Position numbers and translations under genes: made by a program
In this document: positions 17,229-25,623 of the stretch, piece by piece
Layout: each line of letters starts with the position of its first letter
Position numbering within the stretch: position 1 is the first letter of the stretch
NCBI RefSeq assembly: GCF_030705305.1
Contig: NZ_JAUZEE010000003.1
Location: 248,001 to 312,000, forward strand
Source of the DNA: Leptothrix discophora
GTDB lineage: Bacteria; Pseudomonadota; Gammaproteobacteria; Burkholderiales; Burkholderiaceae_C
Length of the DNA stretch: 64,000 nucleotides
Direction: 5' to 3'
The notes under the pieces: generated by a model
What the model saw: the letters and a program-made list of their open reading frames with translations, nothing else
Database searches by the model: none
Told to the model about the DNA's origin: nothing

Positions 17229-18443
17229 ATGAGCGGCCGGCACCCGGTCCGGCAGCGGCTGCGCGAACGGCTGATCGGCCTGGTCTGGCCGCGTCGACGG
17301 CTCGAAGCGGCGCCTGCCGCCGCCGACGAGGCGGCCGCCCTGCCCGCCGCCGGCGGCGCCCGGGCCTTTGCCCTGGGCCCCGCCGATGCGCTGCTGCGGC
17401 GGCTCGAATGGACCGTGCTGCGCCGGCTCGACGGCCTGCTGCAGGGCGACTGCCGCACGCTCATGCGCGGGGCCGGCCTGGACCTGGCCGACCTGCGCGA
17501 ATACCAGCCGCACGACGACGTGCGCCACATCGACTGGAACGTCACCGCGCGGGTCGACATCCCGCACGTGCGCCAGTTCCAGGAGGACCGCGACATGACA
17601 GCGGTCTTCCTGCTCGACCTCAGCGCCTCGGTCGACTGGGGCTCGGTGCTGCGCACGGGCGTGGCGGGGGAAGACGGCGGCGTGCGCACCAAGCAGCAGG
17701 TCGCCACCGAACTGGTCGCGCTGCTGGCCCGGCTCTACACCCGCGCCGGCCACCGGGTCGGCGCGCAGATCTACCGCCAGGCCGACCAGCGCGCCGAGGA
17801 ACTGCCCGCCCGCGGCGGTCGAACCCAGGTGCTGCAACTGATCGCCCGCATGGCCCGTTCGGTCGAACCGGCCGCGGCCGTCGCGCCGGCCCCGCGCGCC
17901 GCCGGCTGGTTCCGGCGTGGCAAGGCGGCCCCGGCTGCCTCGGTCGATGCGGCCGAGTCGACCCGGCTGGCCGACCTGCTCGGTGCCGCCGAACACCGCC
18001 TGCGCCGCCGCACCACCGTGGTGGTCGTCTCCGACTTCATCAGCCAGCCCGGCTGGCAGGCCCCGCTGGGCCGGCTCGCGCTGCGCCACGACGTGGTCGC
18101 GGTGCGGCTGGGCGATCCGTCCGAGCACGCCTTGCCGGCGATGGGCCTGGTGCTGCTGCGCGATGCGGAGAGCGGCGAGGAACTGCTGATCGACACCGAC
18201 GACCCGGCCCTGCGCGCACGCCACGCCGCGCTGGCTGCCGAGCGCGAGGCTGCGCTGCGGCAGGGCCTGGCCGCCGCCGGCGTCGACACGCTGGAGCTGG
18301 ACACGGCCGAGCCGCTGCTCGACGCCCTGCGCCGCTTCCTCGACCTGCGCCGCGTCCGCCAGCGCCAGGGCGCCGCCGGTTCCTCGCTCGCTGGCGGTGC
18401 CGCACGCGCCGTACCCAACCCTGACGCCCCGAGGTCGCGATGA
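17229..18443 (+). CDS. DUF58 domain protein
   Basis: A 404-aa soluble protein. The DUF58 signature is at about residues 80-125 (DLREYQPHDDVRHIDWNVTAR and RQFQEDRDMTAVFLLDLSASVDWG). The following region folds like a VWA domain, with DLSAS in place of the usual DxSxS metal site and VVSDF further on. A Pro/Ala insert (about 217-237) interrupts it. It starts 2 bases after moxR and its stop overlaps the VWA start by 4 bases (ATGA), so the three are translationally coupled. Function is inferred from the trio only. Confidence 0.9.
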   Translation: MSGRHPVRQRLRERLIGLVWPRRRLEAAPAAADEAAALPAAGGARAFALGPADALLRRLEWTVLRRLDGLLQGDCRTLMRGAGLDLADLREYQPHDDVRHIDWNVTARVDIPHVRQFQEDRDMTAVFLLDLSASVDWGSVLRTGVAGEDGGVRTKQQVATELVALLARLYTRAGHRVGAQIYRQADQRAEELPARGGRTQVLQLIARMARSVEPAAAVAPAPRAAGWFRRGKAAPAASVDAAESTRLADLLGAAEHRLRRRTTVVVVSDFISQPGWQAPLGRLALRHDVVAVRLGDPSEHALPAMGLVLLRDAESGEELLIDTDDPALRARHAALAAEREAALRQGLAAAGVDTLELDTAEPLLDALRRFLDLRRVRQRQGAAGSSLAGGAARAVPNPDAPRSR

Positions 18444-19513
18444 ACCCGTCCGTCGAATCCCTGCTGCAGCAACTGCCTCTGAGCTTCCTGTGGCAGGACA
18501 TGCTGTGGCTGCTGCTGCTCTGGCCGCTCATCGCGCTGGCCTACTGGTGGTTGCTGCACCGGCGCAAGCGCCAGGTCGTGCGGGTCGCCAGCCTGGGCCT
18601 GATCCGGCAGGCGGTCGGCTCTGGCGGTGCCTGGCGACGCCATGTGCCGCCGATCCTCATCGGCCTGGCGCTGCTGCTGCTGCTGCTCGGCCTGGCCCGT
18701 CCGGTGGCGGTGATGACGCTGCCGCTGCGTGACCAGACCCTGCTGCTGGCGATGGACGTGTCCGGCAGCATGCGCGCGACCGATGTCGAGCCCAACCGAC
18801 TGGTCGCTTCGCAGAACGCCGCGAAGGCCTTCGTCCAGGAGCTGCCGCGCCATGTCCGGGTGGGCATCGTCAGCTTTGCCGGCACCGCCGCCGTCGTGCA
18901 AGCGCCCACGCACAGCCGCGAGGACGTCATCGCCGCGATCGACCGCTTCCAGCTGCAGCGCGGCACCGCCATCGGCAGTGGCATCGTCCTGGGCCTGGCC
19001 ACGCTGTTCCCGGAGGCCGGCATCGATCTGGCCGACGTCACCGGCGAGCGCCGCATGCCCAAGGCGCTGGGCAGTGAACGGCAGGCGCAGGACGATTTCA
19101 AGCCGGTCGCGCCGGGCAGCTACGGCTCGGCGGCGATCATCCTGCTGACCGACGGCCAGCGCACCACCGGCATGGACCCGATGGACGCGGCCAAGATGGC
19201 GGCCGACCGCGGCGTGAAGGTCTACACCGTCGGCTTCGGCACCACCAGCGGCGAGATCATCGGCTTCGAGGGCTGGAGCATGCGGGTGCGGCTGGACGAG
19301 GCCACGCTCAAGAACGTCGCCAACCTGACCCAGGCCGAATACTTCTACGCCGGCAGCGCGACCGACCTGAAGAAGGTCTACGACACCCTCAGCAGCCGGC
19401 TGGTGTTCGAGCGCAAGGAGACCGAGGTCACCGCCCTGGTGGCCGGTGCGGCCGGCCTGCTGGTGCTGCTGGCCTGCGGCTTGAGCGTGGCCTGGTTCGG
19501 CCGGGTGCTCTGA
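18440..19513 (+). CDS. VWA-domain membrane protein (BatA-like)
   Basis: A 357-aa inner-membrane protein. Two N-terminal helices (about 20-38 and 70-94) are followed by a VWA domain with an intact metal site, D106-V-S-G-S110, a conserved Thr region (RGTAIGSG) and the LLTDG motif. A third helix lies at the C-terminus (about 330-353). This layout matches BatA/BatB-type proteins partnered with MoxR ATPases. It is the last gene of the trio; only the first VWA gene of the larger Bat operons is present. Confidence 0.9.
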   Translation: MNPSVESLLQQLPLSFLWQDMLWLLLLWPLIALAYWWLLHRRKRQVVRVASLGLIRQAVGSGGAWRRHVPPILIGLALLLLLLGLARPVAVMTLPLRDQTLLLAMDVSGSMRATDVEPNRLVASQNAAKAFVQELPRHVRVGIVSFAGTAAVVQAPTHSREDVIAAIDRFQLQRGTAIGSGIVLGLATLFPEAGIDLADVTGERRMPKALGSERQAQDDFKPVAPGSYGSAAIILLTDGQRTTGMDPMDAAKMAADRGVKVYTVGFGTTSGEIIGFEGWSMRVRLDEATLKNVANLTQAEYFYAGSATDLKKVYDTLSSRLVFERKETEVTALVAGAAGLLVLLACGLSVAWFGRVL

Positions 19514-19715
19514 GTCCGCCCCGCGCGGGCTGACCTGACCGCCGCGGATCGCCGCGGATGTCAAGGACTGGTTCAGGATTCGTCGGCGAGCCACGAAAAC
19601 ACGCTTGACCACCCCTCAAGTTGGCGTGCGTGTGGTGGCGGGCTTCGTGCAGTTTTCTCCGATCGCCCGGCAAACTCGGCTGGACTCGACAGAAACCCGG
19701 GCCTGCCCCGACAGA

Positions 19716-21302
19716 ATGCGGCACATGCCCCAAGGCAATCCCTCTCCCTCCGCCACGCTGCCCCTGCGCGACGCCGCGCACCTGGACCACCGCGCCGATC
19801 CCGCCCCCTCGGTCGACGCGCCGGCCGGTGACGCCCACAGGGAACCGGGCAATGCCCAGGTCTCCCAGTGGCAGAAGCCGAAGTCGACGACGCCCGCGCG
19901 CCAGCCCGCTGCGGTCGCGAGCAGCCCCTATGGCTTCGCGCCGATTCCGCCGCAGTCGATCACCAGCTTCGTCGCCGGCATCGCCGAACCGCTGCTGTCG
20001 GTGCTGGCGCTGCTGCTGATCACCACGCTGGCCGACGAACCGATCGACCGGGCCACGCAGCTGCTCAGCCTGGGCGTGCTGGTGCTGACCTTCCCCGGAA
20101 CCAACCGCTTCCATGCCTCGCCCAAGGTGGCGCTCGGCGGCATCGTGTCGTCCTGGCTGGTGGTCTGCAGCGTGCTGGGGCTGGTCGGCTTCGCGACCGA
20201 CTCGGTCAAGTTCTACACGCCCGAGGTGCTGGTCGCGTGGCTGGTGGCCGCGCCGCTGATGCATTTCGGCCTGGCCTTGAGCGGCCACGCGCTGCTGCGC
20301 CACATGGCCCGCAACCCGCAGCTGCGGCGCGCCGCCCTGGTGATCGGCGCGGGCGAGGTCGGTCAGCGCATGGCCGAGGTGCTGCGGCAACGTGCCTCGG
20401 TGGGCTACGACTTCGTCGGGTTCGTGGAGGACCGCGAGCTCGACCGCGTTCCCGGTGCCCGCGCTGCGGACATCAAGGGCACGCTGGCCGAGATCCGCGA
20501 GGTGATCGCCCGCCACGGCGTGCGGGACGCCTACATCACCCTGCCGCTGGGCGCGCAGCCGCGCATCACCCAGCTCGTCAGCGCCCTGCAGGACGCCGCC
20601 TGCACGGTCTACTTCGTGCCGGATGTGATGCGCGTGCAGGTCATCCAGGGCCGCGTGCGCAACATCGACGGCATGCCGGTGGTGGGCCTGCTTGAGAGTC
20701 CCTTCATCGGCACCAACGCACTGCTCAAGCGCGGCAGCGACATGGTGCTGTCGACGCTGATCCTGGCGCTGATCGCGCCGCTGATGCTGGCCATCGCGCT
20801 GGGCATCAAGCTGAGTTCGCCGGGGCCGGTGATCTTCCGGCAGCGCCGCCACGGCCTGGACGGCCGCGAGATCGTGGTCTACAAGTTCCGCTCGATGACG
20901 ACGATGGACAACGGCGCGGTGGTGCGCCAGGCCACCCGCGACGACGTGCGCGTCACGCCCTTCGGCCGTTTCCTGCGCCGCACCTCTCTGGATGAGCTGC
21001 CGCAGTTCATCAACGTGCTCCAGGGCCGCATGAGCATCGTCGGACCGCGCCCGCACGCACTGGCCCACAACCAGCAGTACCGCGAGCTGATCAAGGCCTA
21101 CATGGTCCGCCACAAGGTCCGCCCGGGCATCACCGGCTGGGCCCAGGTCAACGGCAGCCGCGGCGAGACCGACACCACCGACAAGATGGCCGAGCGGGTC
21201 CGCCTGGACCTCGAATACCTGCGCAACTGGAGCCTGGCGCTGGACCTGCGGATCATCGTGAGAACCGCCTTCCTCGCCTTCTTCGACCGCAACGCCTATT
21301 AA
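19716..21302 (+). CDS. Undecaprenyl-phosphate sugar-1-phosphate transferase (WcaJ/EpsB-like)
   Basis: A polyisoprenyl-phosphate hexose-1-phosphate transferase that starts assembly of an exopolysaccharide repeat unit on undecaprenyl phosphate. It has four N-terminal helices (about 65-190), a CoA-binding-like Rossmann domain with [11 protein letters not shown] (about 212), one further helix, then the catalytic domain with [16 protein letters not shown] (the Asp-Glu catalytic pair), GPRPHA and [16 protein letters not shown]. The first 60 residues are Pro/Ala-rich, so the start is uncertain: 19716 and 19725 are both possible, 19605 less likely. No other glycan genes are adjacent. Confidence 0.9.
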   Translation: MRHMPQGNPSPSATLPLRDAAHLDHRADPAPSVDAPAGDAHREPGNAQVSQWQKPKSTTPARQPAAVASSPYGFAPIPPQSITSFVAGIAEPLLSVLALLLITTLADEPIDRATQLLSLGVLVLTFPGTNRFHASPKVALGGIVSSWLVVCSVLGLVGFATDSVKFYTPEVLVAWLVAAPLMHFGLALSGHALLRHMARNPQLRRAALVIGAGEVGQRMAEVLRQRASVGYDFVGFVEDRELDRVPGARAADIKGTLAEIREVIARHGVRDAYITLPLGAQPRITQLVSALQDAACTVYFVPDVMRVQVIQGRVRNIDGMPVVGLLESPFIGTNALLKRGSDMVLSTLILALIAPLMLAIALGIKLSSPGPVIFRQRRHGLDGREIVVYKFRSMTTMDNGAVVRQATRDDVRVTPFGRFLRRTSLDELPQFINVLQGRMSIVGPRPHALAHNQQYRELIKAYMVRHKVRPGITGWAQVNGSRGETDTTDKMAERVRLDLEYLRNWSLALDLRIIVRTAFLAFFDRNAY

Positions 21303-21310
21303 TTTTGGGC

Positions 21311-21384
21311 CCCCGGTTCCGGGTTACCGGAACCACCCCCCGCGGGGGTACCGGCCGCCTTGGGGCGGCCCTGCGGCGGCCGGT
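21311..21384. repeat. Three-hairpin intergenic element, copy A, probable two-way terminator
   Basis: Twelve bases after the sugar-transferase stop come hairpin 1, GGTTCCGG-GTTA-CCGGAACC (21315-21334); hairpin 2, CCCCCGCGGGGG (21337-21348); and hairpin 3, GGCCGCC-TTGG-GGCGGCC (21353-21370), which can alternatively pair ACCGGCCGCC with GGCGGCCGGT at 21375-21384. Order, orientation to the upstream gene and loop bases match copy B at 10441-10501, while stem bases differ in pairs. It lies between convergent genes. Confidence 0.65.
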
Positions 21385-21396
21385 GGGGTCGACCTG

Positions 21397-22374
21397 TCAC
21401 ATTAAAAGGTGCTCGCCGGCGTTCTCGCCGCCGAGGATGACGTAGTTGACGCGTCGCAGGTCACCGAGGACCTTGCCGCCGGCGTAGCTGATCGAGCTTT
21501 GCAGGTCCTCCTGCATCTCGCGCAGCGTGTCGGACAGCTTGCCCTTGACCGGTTCGAGGATGCGCTTGCCCTCGACGTGCTTGTATTCGCCCTTGTTGAA
21601 GTCGCTGGCCGAGCCGTAGTACTCCTTGTAGAGCTTGCCGTCGACCTCGACGGTCGAGCCGGGCGATTCCTCGTGGCCGGCGAACAGCGAGCCGACCATC
21701 ACCATCGCCGCGCCGAAGCGCACGCTCTTTGCGATGTCGCCGTGGTGGCGGATGCCGCCGTCGGCAATGATGGGCCTGGTCGCCACGCGGGCACACCACT
21801 TCAGCGCACTGAGCTGCCAGCCGCCGGTGCCGAAGCCGGTCTTCAGGCGTGTGATGCAGACCTTGCCCGGCCCGATGCCGACCTTGGTCGCGTCGGCTCC
21901 CCAGGCCTCCAGGTCGATCACCGCCTCGGGCGTGCCGACGTTGCCGGCGATCACGAAGGTGTCGGGCAGGCGGGTCTTGATGTGGCCGATCATGCGGCGC
22001 ACGCTCTCGGCATGGCCATGGGCGATGTCGATGGTGATGTAGTCGGCGCCGACGCCGGTGGTGGCCAGCTGGTCGATCACCGCGTAGTCGGCCTCCTTGA
22101 CGCCCGAGCTGATCGAGACGAACAGGCCGGCCTCGCGCATGTCGCGGGCGAAGGCGACGGCGTCGAGGTCGAAGCGGTGCATCACGTAGAAGTAGCCGTT
22201 GTCGGCCAGCCAGCGCGCGATGCGCTCGTCCAGCACGGTCTTCATGTTGGCCGGCACCACCGGCAGCTTGAAGCGGCGGCCGCCGAACTCGATCGAGGGA
22301 TCGCACTCGCTGCGGCTTTCCACGCGGCATTGGCGCGGCAGCAGCAGGACGTTGTCGTAGTCGAAGATTTCCAT
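21397..22374 (-). CDS. guaC: GMP reductase
   Basis: A 325-aa enzyme that deaminates GMP to IMP with NADPH, linking guanine and adenine nucleotide pools. The catalytic loop reads [17 protein letters not shown] (Cys near residue 173), the IMP-binding glycines are in [15 protein letters not shown], and the EYYGSAS motif is present. The short form with GKVCIT and FGTGGWQL resembles the type common in Firmicutes more than the E. coli form. It begins [13 protein letters not shown], as expected. It converges on the sugar-transferase gene. Confidence 0.93.
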   Translation of the reverse strand: MEIFDYDNVLLLPRQCRVESRSECDPSIEFGGRRFKLPVVPANMKTVLDERIARWLADNGYFYVMHRFDLDAVAFARDMREAGLFVSISSGVKEADYAVIDQLATTGVGADYITIDIAHGHAESVRRMIGHIKTRLPDTFVIAGNVGTPEAVIDLEAWGADATKVGIGPGKVCITRLKTGFGTGGWQLSALKWCARVATRPIIADGGIRHHGDIAKSVRFGAAMVMVGSLFAGHEESPGSTVEVDGKLYKEYYGSASDFNKGEYKHVEGKRILEPVKGKLSDTLREMQEDLQSSISYAGGKVLGDLRRVNYVILGGENAGEHLLM

Positions 22375-22561
22375 CGCAGAAGGCTCTCGTCAGGTCACGC
22401 CGAACCCTCGGGCTCGCGATGAGCGTCGTCATCGCGCATCGGGCGCGGCGTGGTATCGCAACGGCGTTGTCGCAGTGCCGTCACAAGGCTGCGAGCGCTT
22501 GACCTGGGACCGGGCCGGGCCCTCCGAAGGCCGCCAGCGTGGGCGGTGGAGGGCACGGACA

Positions 22562-22586
22562 ACCGGGCTCAGAATTTGGGCCCGGT
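22562..22586. other. Inverted repeat in the guaC-GGDEF gap
   Basis: ACCGGGC (22562-22568) and GCCCGGT (22580-22586) form a 7-base stem with an 11-base loop. The 287-base gap around it has no gene I can support. The plus-strand side is followed by GATTTT, so it may be a weak terminator, but plus-strand transcription is not expected here. Confidence 0.3.
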
Positions 22587-22661
22587 GTCTGATTTTACGC
22601 ATCGCCCCCACGCTCGGCGAGCCTGGCGGGCAAGGCCCCGGCGAGGGTGCGGGACGATCCT

Positions 22662-24356
22662 TCAGCGGTGGCGCGGGCCATGACGCGACGCGCCGGCCCA
22701 GCCACCGCTGCGCGGCAGGTCCATCGACAGGTCCAGCGGCAGGTCACGTCGCGCGCCCGGCATCGGGTCCGGGTGGCGCACGCTGCGCAGGTCGTCGGGA
22801 ATGGTCGGCGCATGGTCGTCGAGCATGGCGGTCATGGTGAAGCGAGACATCACCTCGTTGCCCAGCGCGCCCAGGTCACTGAGCGCCGAGTCGGTCCACT
22901 CCAGCATGTCCCGTGTTTCCATGCCGGCCAGCGACGAGGGCGTGCCGCCGTCACCGGCCGGGTCATCGTCGCCATCGAGCGAGGCGCCCGGCTGCGAGCT
23001 GACGTCGACCACGAGGCGATCGCCGCCCGACAGGCGGGCCTCGATCAGCGCCTGTTCGGCGCGCTCCACCAGATCGACCTCGTCGAAGTCGCGCCGGAAG
23101 CCGGCCAGGCCCAGGCTCAGCGTCAGGCCGCCGGCCTCGTCGCCGGACGTCGCCGCCGCACGCTGCAGGGCCCGGCGCAGGCGACCCAGCACCTCGCTGG
23201 CGCCGCGCAGGTCGGTGGCCGGCAGCAGCATGGCGTAGGACTGGATGCCGATGCGCGCGACCAGGTCGTTCTCGCGTTCGCAGGCACCGGCCAGCAGGCG
23301 GGCGATGCGGCGCACCGCTGTCTCGCCGGCCCGGCTGCCCTTGGCCTGCATGTAGGCCGGGAAATGGTCGATCTCGGCCAGCACCAGGCTGAGGTTGTCG
23401 CCGGCCCGCCGCGCGCACAGTGCCTCGGCACGCAGGCGCTCGTCGAAGCCCTGCCGGTCGGTCAGGCCGGTGCCGACGTCGGTGCCGCCCAGACGGTGTT
23501 CGCCGGCGCTGCGCGGACGCTGGGCCGACGGGTCGGTCAGGCTCAGCACGACGCCATCGGACAGCGGCGCGACATGGACCGCGATCGGCCGCGGTGCCGC
23601 CTTGTCGTCGTTGAGCACGCGCTGCAGCTCGCGGGCGCTGCCGCCGTGCATCGCGGCGACGCAATCGGCGGCCAGGTCCAGCTGCGGCCACAGCACCAGC
23701 GCACCGGCCACGGTGCGGCCGACCAGCTCGGAGGTGTCGACGCCCAGCAGGCGCCCCAGCGCCGGGTTGGCCAGCGTGATGCGCCAGTCGCGCACGACCT
23801 GGCGCTCGTCCAGCAGGGCCCGCAGGCCCAGCATCGCGGTCGGGCTGGCCTGCAGCACGTGGTCGACGTGCTGGTGGCGCCACTCGTGGACGCGGCGGTC
23901 GATCAGCAGCCAGTCACGGCCTTGTGCATCCTTGAGCGGCAGCAGCAGCTCGCGCCAGCTCAGCACCGGCTGACCGGACTGGCCCCAGTCGATGCGGCAT
24001 CGCGGCCTGCGGCTGTCGAGCACCTCGATCGCCGCGGCCAGCAGGGCTTCGGCGCCCTGCCAGCTCGACAGCAGCTTGCCGGCCAGGTCCTGCTCCGTCT
24101 GGGCCAGGTGGACGAGGCCCTGGCGACGCACGCGCAGGTCGCCGGGGCCCTCCCGCCGCAGCAGCAGCCAGTGGCCAGCCATGGCCGACCAGCGGTGGCC
24201 CTCGAAGGCGGACGGATCGACCGGCTGGCCCGGTGCGCGCAGGGTCTGCCAGGCCTTGAGCAGCAGCGCCTGATCGGCCTGGATCACCGTGGCGGTGATG
24301 TCGGGCGCGGCGTTCGGGGCTGCCTTGGCGGCGGCGGCAAGGGTCGAGGACGTCAT
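22662..24356 (-). CDS. PAS plus degenerate GGDEF domain protein
   Basis: A 564-aa cytoplasmic signalling protein. After a variable N-terminal region, a PAS-like domain lies at about 165-275 (LLDERQVVRDWRITLANPALGRLLGVD). A diguanylate-cyclase fold follows at about 295-455, with DRQGFDERLR, LAEIDHFPAYMQAKG and ERAEQALIEAR in place. The active-site signature, normally R-Y-GGDEF, reads RIGIQSY (368-374), so cyclic-di-GMP synthesis is very unlikely; it may bind nucleotides or act through protein contacts. No EAL domain and no membrane helix is seen. The ATG at 24356 gives MTSSTLAAAA; a longer frame upstream is not convincing. Confidence 0.82.
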   Translation of the reverse strand: MTSSTLAAAAKAAPNAAPDITATVIQADQALLLKAWQTLRAPGQPVDPSAFEGHRWSAMAGHWLLLRREGPGDLRVRRQGLVHLAQTEQDLAGKLLSSWQGAEALLAAAIEVLDSRRPRCRIDWGQSGQPVLSWRELLLPLKDAQGRDWLLIDRRVHEWRHQHVDHVLQASPTAMLGLRALLDERQVVRDWRITLANPALGRLLGVDTSELVGRTVAGALVLWPQLDLAADCVAAMHGGSARELQRVLNDDKAAPRPIAVHVAPLSDGVVLSLTDPSAQRPRSAGEHRLGGTDVGTGLTDRQGFDERLRAEALCARRAGDNLSLVLAEIDHFPAYMQAKGSRAGETAVRRIARLLAGACERENDLVARIGIQSYAMLLPATDLRGASEVLGRLRRALQRAAATSGDEAGGLTLSLGLAGFRRDFDEVDLVERAEQALIEARLSGGDRLVVDVSSQPGASLDGDDDPAGDGGTPSSLAGMETRDMLEWTDSALSDLGALGNEVMSRFTMTAMLDDHAPTIPDDLRSVRHPDPMPGARRDLPLDLSMDLPRSGGWAGASRHGPRHR

Positions 24357-24491
24357 GGCGGATGGGCAGGTCGGACGCGCCGGACAGCGGGCGCTGGCGT
24401 CCCCCAGTCTCCGTGCCGCAGGGCACGGCATTCGATCGGAAGGACACGAAATCCAGAATACCCACGCGACCGGATGTCCCCCATCCCCGAT

Positions 24492-25559
24492 TCAGGCGAA
24501 CAGGCTAGCCAGCTGAACCGTGGATGTTTTGCCGACTCGGGGCGCGTCTCCCTCTAGCCACACCTGCGCCCTCGCCTGCCCCAGGTCGCGCAGTTTTTCC
24601 AGAAACGGCCGATGCGCCAGCAGCTTGGTCTCGCTGGCGAGGTGGCCCAGCGCGTCCTGGGCGTCGATCAGGTGCCAGCGCAGCCGGCGCAGGCGCTGCT
24701 GGCGGACGCCGGACAGGCGCGCGGCGAACCAGTTCTCGCGCCGGGCGGCATCGCAGGCCAGGCCGATCTGGGCGGCCTCGCAGCGGAAGGTCGCGTTGAA
24801 GGCGATCTCGGCGGCGCGCACGCGGATCTCGGCCACGCTGGTCGGCGGGTGTGCGCCCGGCGCGGCATAGGCCAGCGGGCTGAGCATGACGATCAGCAGG
24901 TCGTCGGCCTGCGCACCGTCGCCAGCCGGCTCGACCAGCGGGGCCAGCGCCGGGTTGGCGCTGTAGCCGCCGTCCCACCAGGCTTCGCCGTCGATCTCGA
25001 CCGCGTGGTGCAGCGTCGGCAGGCAGGCCGAGGCCATCGCCATGTCGACCGTCAGCTCATGCTCGCGGAACAGCCGCAGCGCGCCGGTGCGGGCGGAGGT
25101 CGCGGCGATGTGCAGCCGCACCGGGCTGGCCGCGCGCAGGCGCTCGAAGTCGACGCAGCGCAGCAGCAGCTCGCGCAGCGGGTTCAGGCCCAGCGGGTTG
25201 AGCTGGTAGGGCGACAGCAGCTGGGTCCACTGCAACGCGACGCGGGCGACCGGCGCGAGGCCGGGCTGGTCCGGATCGCCGCCGGCGAACCACTCGAAGG
25301 GCAAGGCGGTGCCGACCTCGAGCCAGAAGGCCGCCAGCGCCTCGCGCGCGGCATCCGGATCGCCGCCGCTGCGGGTCAGCCCGTCGGCCAGCACGATCGC
25401 GTTGAGCGCCCCGGCGCTGGTGCCGCTGACGGCGTCGATCGCCCAGCGCCGTTCGGCCAGCAGGGCGTCCAGCACGCCCCAGGTGTAGGCGCCGTGGGCG
25501 CCCCCGCCCTGCAGGGCGAGGCTGAGGCGGACAGGGCTGCGGAACACGTTCATCGGCAC
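24492..25559 (-). CDS. Patatin-like phospholipase
   Basis: A 355-aa acyl hydrolase. The oxyanion loop is LQGGGAHGAYTWG (16-28), the nucleophile Ser48 lies in GTSAG, and the Asp of the Ser-Asp dyad is in WWDGGYSANP near residue 194. These proteins hydrolyse phospholipids or storage lipids. No signal peptide is visible, so it is probably cytoplasmic or membrane-peripheral. An ATG two codons in (25553) is an alternative start. It is divergent from uvrD with a 64-base gap. Confidence 0.9.
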   Translation of the reverse strand: MPMNVFRSPVRLSLALQGGGAHGAYTWGVLDALLAERRWAIDAVSGTSAGALNAIVLADGLTRSGGDPDAAREALAAFWLEVGTALPFEWFAGGDPDQPGLAPVARVALQWTQLLSPYQLNPLGLNPLRELLLRCVDFERLRAASPVRLHIAATSARTGALRLFREHELTVDMAMASACLPTLHHAVEIDGEAWWDGGYSANPALAPLVEPAGDGAQADDLLIVMLSPLAYAAPGAHPPTSVAEIRVRAAEIAFNATFRCEAAQIGLACDAARRENWFAARLSGVRQQRLRRLRWHLIDAQDALGHLASETKLLAHRPFLEKLRDLGQARAQVWLEGDAPRVGKTSTVQLASLFA

Positions 25560-25623
25560 CTTCCTGCACCCAGGATGGGCGCGATGCTGCAGTGCAGTAT
25601 GGCCACAAAAATAGAATGCCCGG

